Shown: piece by piece, positions 62,409 through 64,000 of the stretch
Position numbering within the stretch: the stretch's first letter is position 1
How the letters are laid out: each line of letters starts with the position of its first letter
Position numbers and translations under genes: made by a program
Assembly (NCBI RefSeq): GCF_025370875.1
Contig: NZ_JAMXFD010000003.1
Span: 224,069 to 288,068, forward strand
Length of the DNA stretch: 64,000 nt
Direction: 5' to 3'
Source: Laspinema palackyanum D2c
GTDB taxonomy: Bacteria > Cyanobacteriota > Cyanobacteriia > Cyanobacteriales > Laspinemataceae
Notes under the pieces: model-generated
The model's database searches: none
Seen by the model: only the letters and a program-made list of their open reading frames with translations
Told to the model about the DNA's origin: nothing

Positions 62409-62666
62409 CTATGTATCTGGGGATGTACAAGAATGGCCGATTTGCTGGTCATAAATTTCTGTTCTGACGACTTCGACTTCTTGGGTGATTTCTTCTAAGG
62501 AGATTTCATCAGTCTTGAAAATTTCTAGAAGATGAGTCAGTTTGCTATCTAGCAATTCTTTGGATAACGCTTCACTGAGTTTTAATTTGTCAGCCTCTGG
62601 AAGTTGTTTGACTAGGCTCAAAACTTGTTCAAAGCTGAGGGAAAGTTGATATTGAGTTGGGTTCAT
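62409..62666 (-). CDS. Antitoxin-like protein, orphan
   Basis: An 85-residue helical protein (LSLSFEQVLSLVKQLPEADKLKLSEALSKELLDSKLTHLLEIFKT...SLEEITQEVEVVRTEIY) of a type that in cyanobacteria precedes a PIN toxin gene. No such toxin follows; the DUF433 gene comes next. The C-terminal residues are poorly conserved. It is a probable orphan antitoxin. Confidence 0.6.
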   Translation of the reverse strand: MNPTQYQLSLSFEQVLSLVKQLPEADKLKLSEALSKELLDSKLTHLLEIFKTDEISLEEITQEVEVVRTEIYDQQIGHSCTSPDT

Positions 62667-62735
62667 GGTTTTATGGGGTTGATAATCCAGTAATTTTTTG
62701 ACGGCGTATTAAGAAAGGATTTTCTTCGATGCGCT

Positions 62736-64000
62736 TTACTCTTTCTGGATTTCCAATTTGGCGAAGTGTTCTTGCACCAGACGATGGATGAAGCGGTAGC
62801 GGTTGCCGACTCTTTGCAGGATGAGGCGTTCTGTACAGTAGTCGAGGAAGCGGGTGATATTCCAGGGCATTTGACCTGTTAAGCCAAGGATCAGGCGAAA
62901 TAGATAATATTTGATTAAGTCAAGCCCCCCAGCCCAAACAATTCCAACATAAAGCGAAAACATTAAGGGGGTCAAATGAGTCAAATTAGCTGGGGTCAAA
63001 TTAGCTGCTGGTGGATATATCCAGGATAAAGTAAATTTAAGTAAAAATGTATAAGCGAAGCAAAATAAACTTGTGAAAATCATATTTAAAAATACCCTTG
63101 ATACATAATAAATATTTTTTAAAAATAGAAAAATGGAGAGATAAAACCAAGATATTGGAAAGATTGAAACCCCCAGAAATAAAACCAAAAATATAATCAT
63201 GAAAAACCCATCAGTCCCCGCAGATGTGGCAAAGGAGTAACCAAAGAAAAATAGTATGAATAGGATCTTAGACAGGAAAATAGAAAATTCTAAAGAATCT
63301 TGCTCTATCCTTTGCTCTCCAGTCCAGACCCATATCTCATCTAGGTTACTGGTAATAATTAAAGGCACCAATAAAACAACATAAATAGGTACAATAACTA
63401 TGGCATAAAGAGTAATTAAAAATAGTCCTACTAATAGATGAGAAGCCACACTCAGGATACTTCTAATTATATTTAAAAATCCATAAAAATCCCAATACAA
63501 ATTGTTGCTTACATTCAGCGTTTCATAAGACAAATAAATCAATAATAACAGACACGGAATCCAACAAATACATAATAAAAAAAATTCAAAAACTTCGGTT
63601 ATTTCTTTGCCAAATATTAAATTAAAAATTTTTCTGGGAGAAAGAAAGTAAACTATAACACTTTCACTCTCATCTAAATATTTAGATAATAATGAAAGAT
63701 AACTTTGAATGTTTAAGGCAGATGAGTACCGTTGATTGGTGGCATAAAATTTGAGCATCGTAACCTGATAAACACCGAGCAAATAATCGATCGCCCTCTC
63801 TTCAGTGTTGCAATTCCGCCACTCCTCAACATCAATCTGCTGATAAGCAAGACTTGTAACCGCCAAAAACAACGGTTGACGAATGAAATCGACAATCTTC
63901 TCCGAACCCTTGATACTCTCCCAAAATTCCCCTAAATTGACCGATGTAAAATAATGCCGAATTTGCTCATTTGTCAAATCCTCCAAGCAAATCGCCCCAT
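62736..64000 (-). CDS. C-terminal part of a membrane NACHT-type NTPase (5' end outside window)
   Basis: The frame is open to the right edge, so the gene continues outside the window. The visible 421 residues begin CLEDLTNEQIRHYFTSVNLGEFW, the kind of helical region that follows the NTPase core in NACHT proteins, with FIRQPLFLAVTSLAYQ. Five or more transmembrane helices follow (about residues 130-370). The end is TGQMPWNITRFLDYCTERLILQRVGNRYRFIHRLVQEHFAK, a winged-helix-like segment usual at the end of such NTPases. STAND proteins of this kind are thought to act in signalling or phage defence. The P-loop is not in the window. Confidence 0.75.
   Translation of the reverse strand, partial: GAICLEDLTNEQIRHYFTSVNLGEFWESIKGSEKIVDFIRQPLFLAVTSLAYQQIDVEEWRNCNTEERAIDYLLGVYQVTMLKFYATNQRYSSALNIQSYLSLLSKYLDESESVIVYFLSPRKIFNLIFGKEITEVFEFFLLCICWIPCLLLLIYLSYETLNVSNNLYWDFYGFLNIIRSILSVASHLLVGLFLITLYAIVIVPIYVVLLVPLIITSNLDEIWVWTGEQRIEQDSLEFSIFLSKILFILFFFGYSFATSAGTDGFFMIIFLVLFLGVSIFPISWFYLSIFLFLKNIYYVSRVFLNMIFTSLFCFAYTFLLKFTLSWIYPPAANLTPANLTHLTPLMFSLYVGIVWAGGLDLIKYYLFRLILGLTGQMPWNITRFLDYCTERLILQRVGNRYRFIHRLVQEHFAKLEIQKE

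Overview
The window comes from a cyanobacterium, most likely a filamentous Oscillatoriales-type strain. It carries a photosystem II D2 gene, a phylloquinone (vitamin K1) pathway, two SLH-OprB type outer-membrane porins and several protein families typical of cyanobacteria (UPF0367, DUF928, secreted CHAT, AAA-like/WD40). The HIP1 octamer GCGATCGC occurs throughout, and there is a heptanucleotide tandem repeat of the STRR type. No rRNA, CRISPR array or intact insertion sequence was seen.

Layout. 1-9.3 kb: the 3' end of a proline-repeat protein, an Rrf2 regulator, two near-identical tandem porins whose ribosome-binding regions match the target of the small RNA Yfr1, and a GAF/HD-GYP phosphodiesterase. 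9.3-14.3 kb: a noncoding stretch with strong hairpins, a pterin carbinolamine dehydratase, a candidate small transcript with a 23-codon ORF, a stand-alone psbD, a UPF0367/ABC-ATPase pair, a NYN nuclease and tRNA-Asn. 14.3-26 kb: a class V aminotransferase and the phylloquinone genes, with menF-menD on the minus strand and menA-menH-menC-menE on the plus strand. A cytochrome P450 lies between the two arms and the DHNA-CoA thioesterase menI lies just beyond.

26-38.6 kb: an HTH-TIR-like-AAA protein, an anchored PstS-like protein, and an NfeD/SPFH membrane pair interleaved with three pilin-GH-like genes. The pilin-like genes are bordered by partial copies of nfeD and of the SPFH gene. Then come an AAA-WD40 protein, a YciI-like protein, the SRP RNA and a phasin-like gene. 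38.6-54.9 kb: a sugar-1-kinase/nucleotidyltransferase pair, a secreted CHAT protein, a GGDEF-EAL protein, a multi-PAS histidine kinase, a voltage-gated K+ channel with a zinc ribbon, a repeat-rich spacer, a 45-residue membrane protein, a propeller-transglutaminase protein and a DUF928 protein.

54.9-64 kb: an accessory region rich in degenerate repeats. It holds two polysaccharide genes and a run of toxin-antitoxin modules, several of them orphaned or frameshifted. It ends in the truncated C-terminus of a membrane NACHT-type protein. Likely functional groups are quinone synthesis for photosystem I, c-di-GMP and two-component signalling, envelope organisation (porins, SPFH/NfeD), and conflict or stress genes at the right edge. 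All functions are read from sequence motifs; no database search was run.
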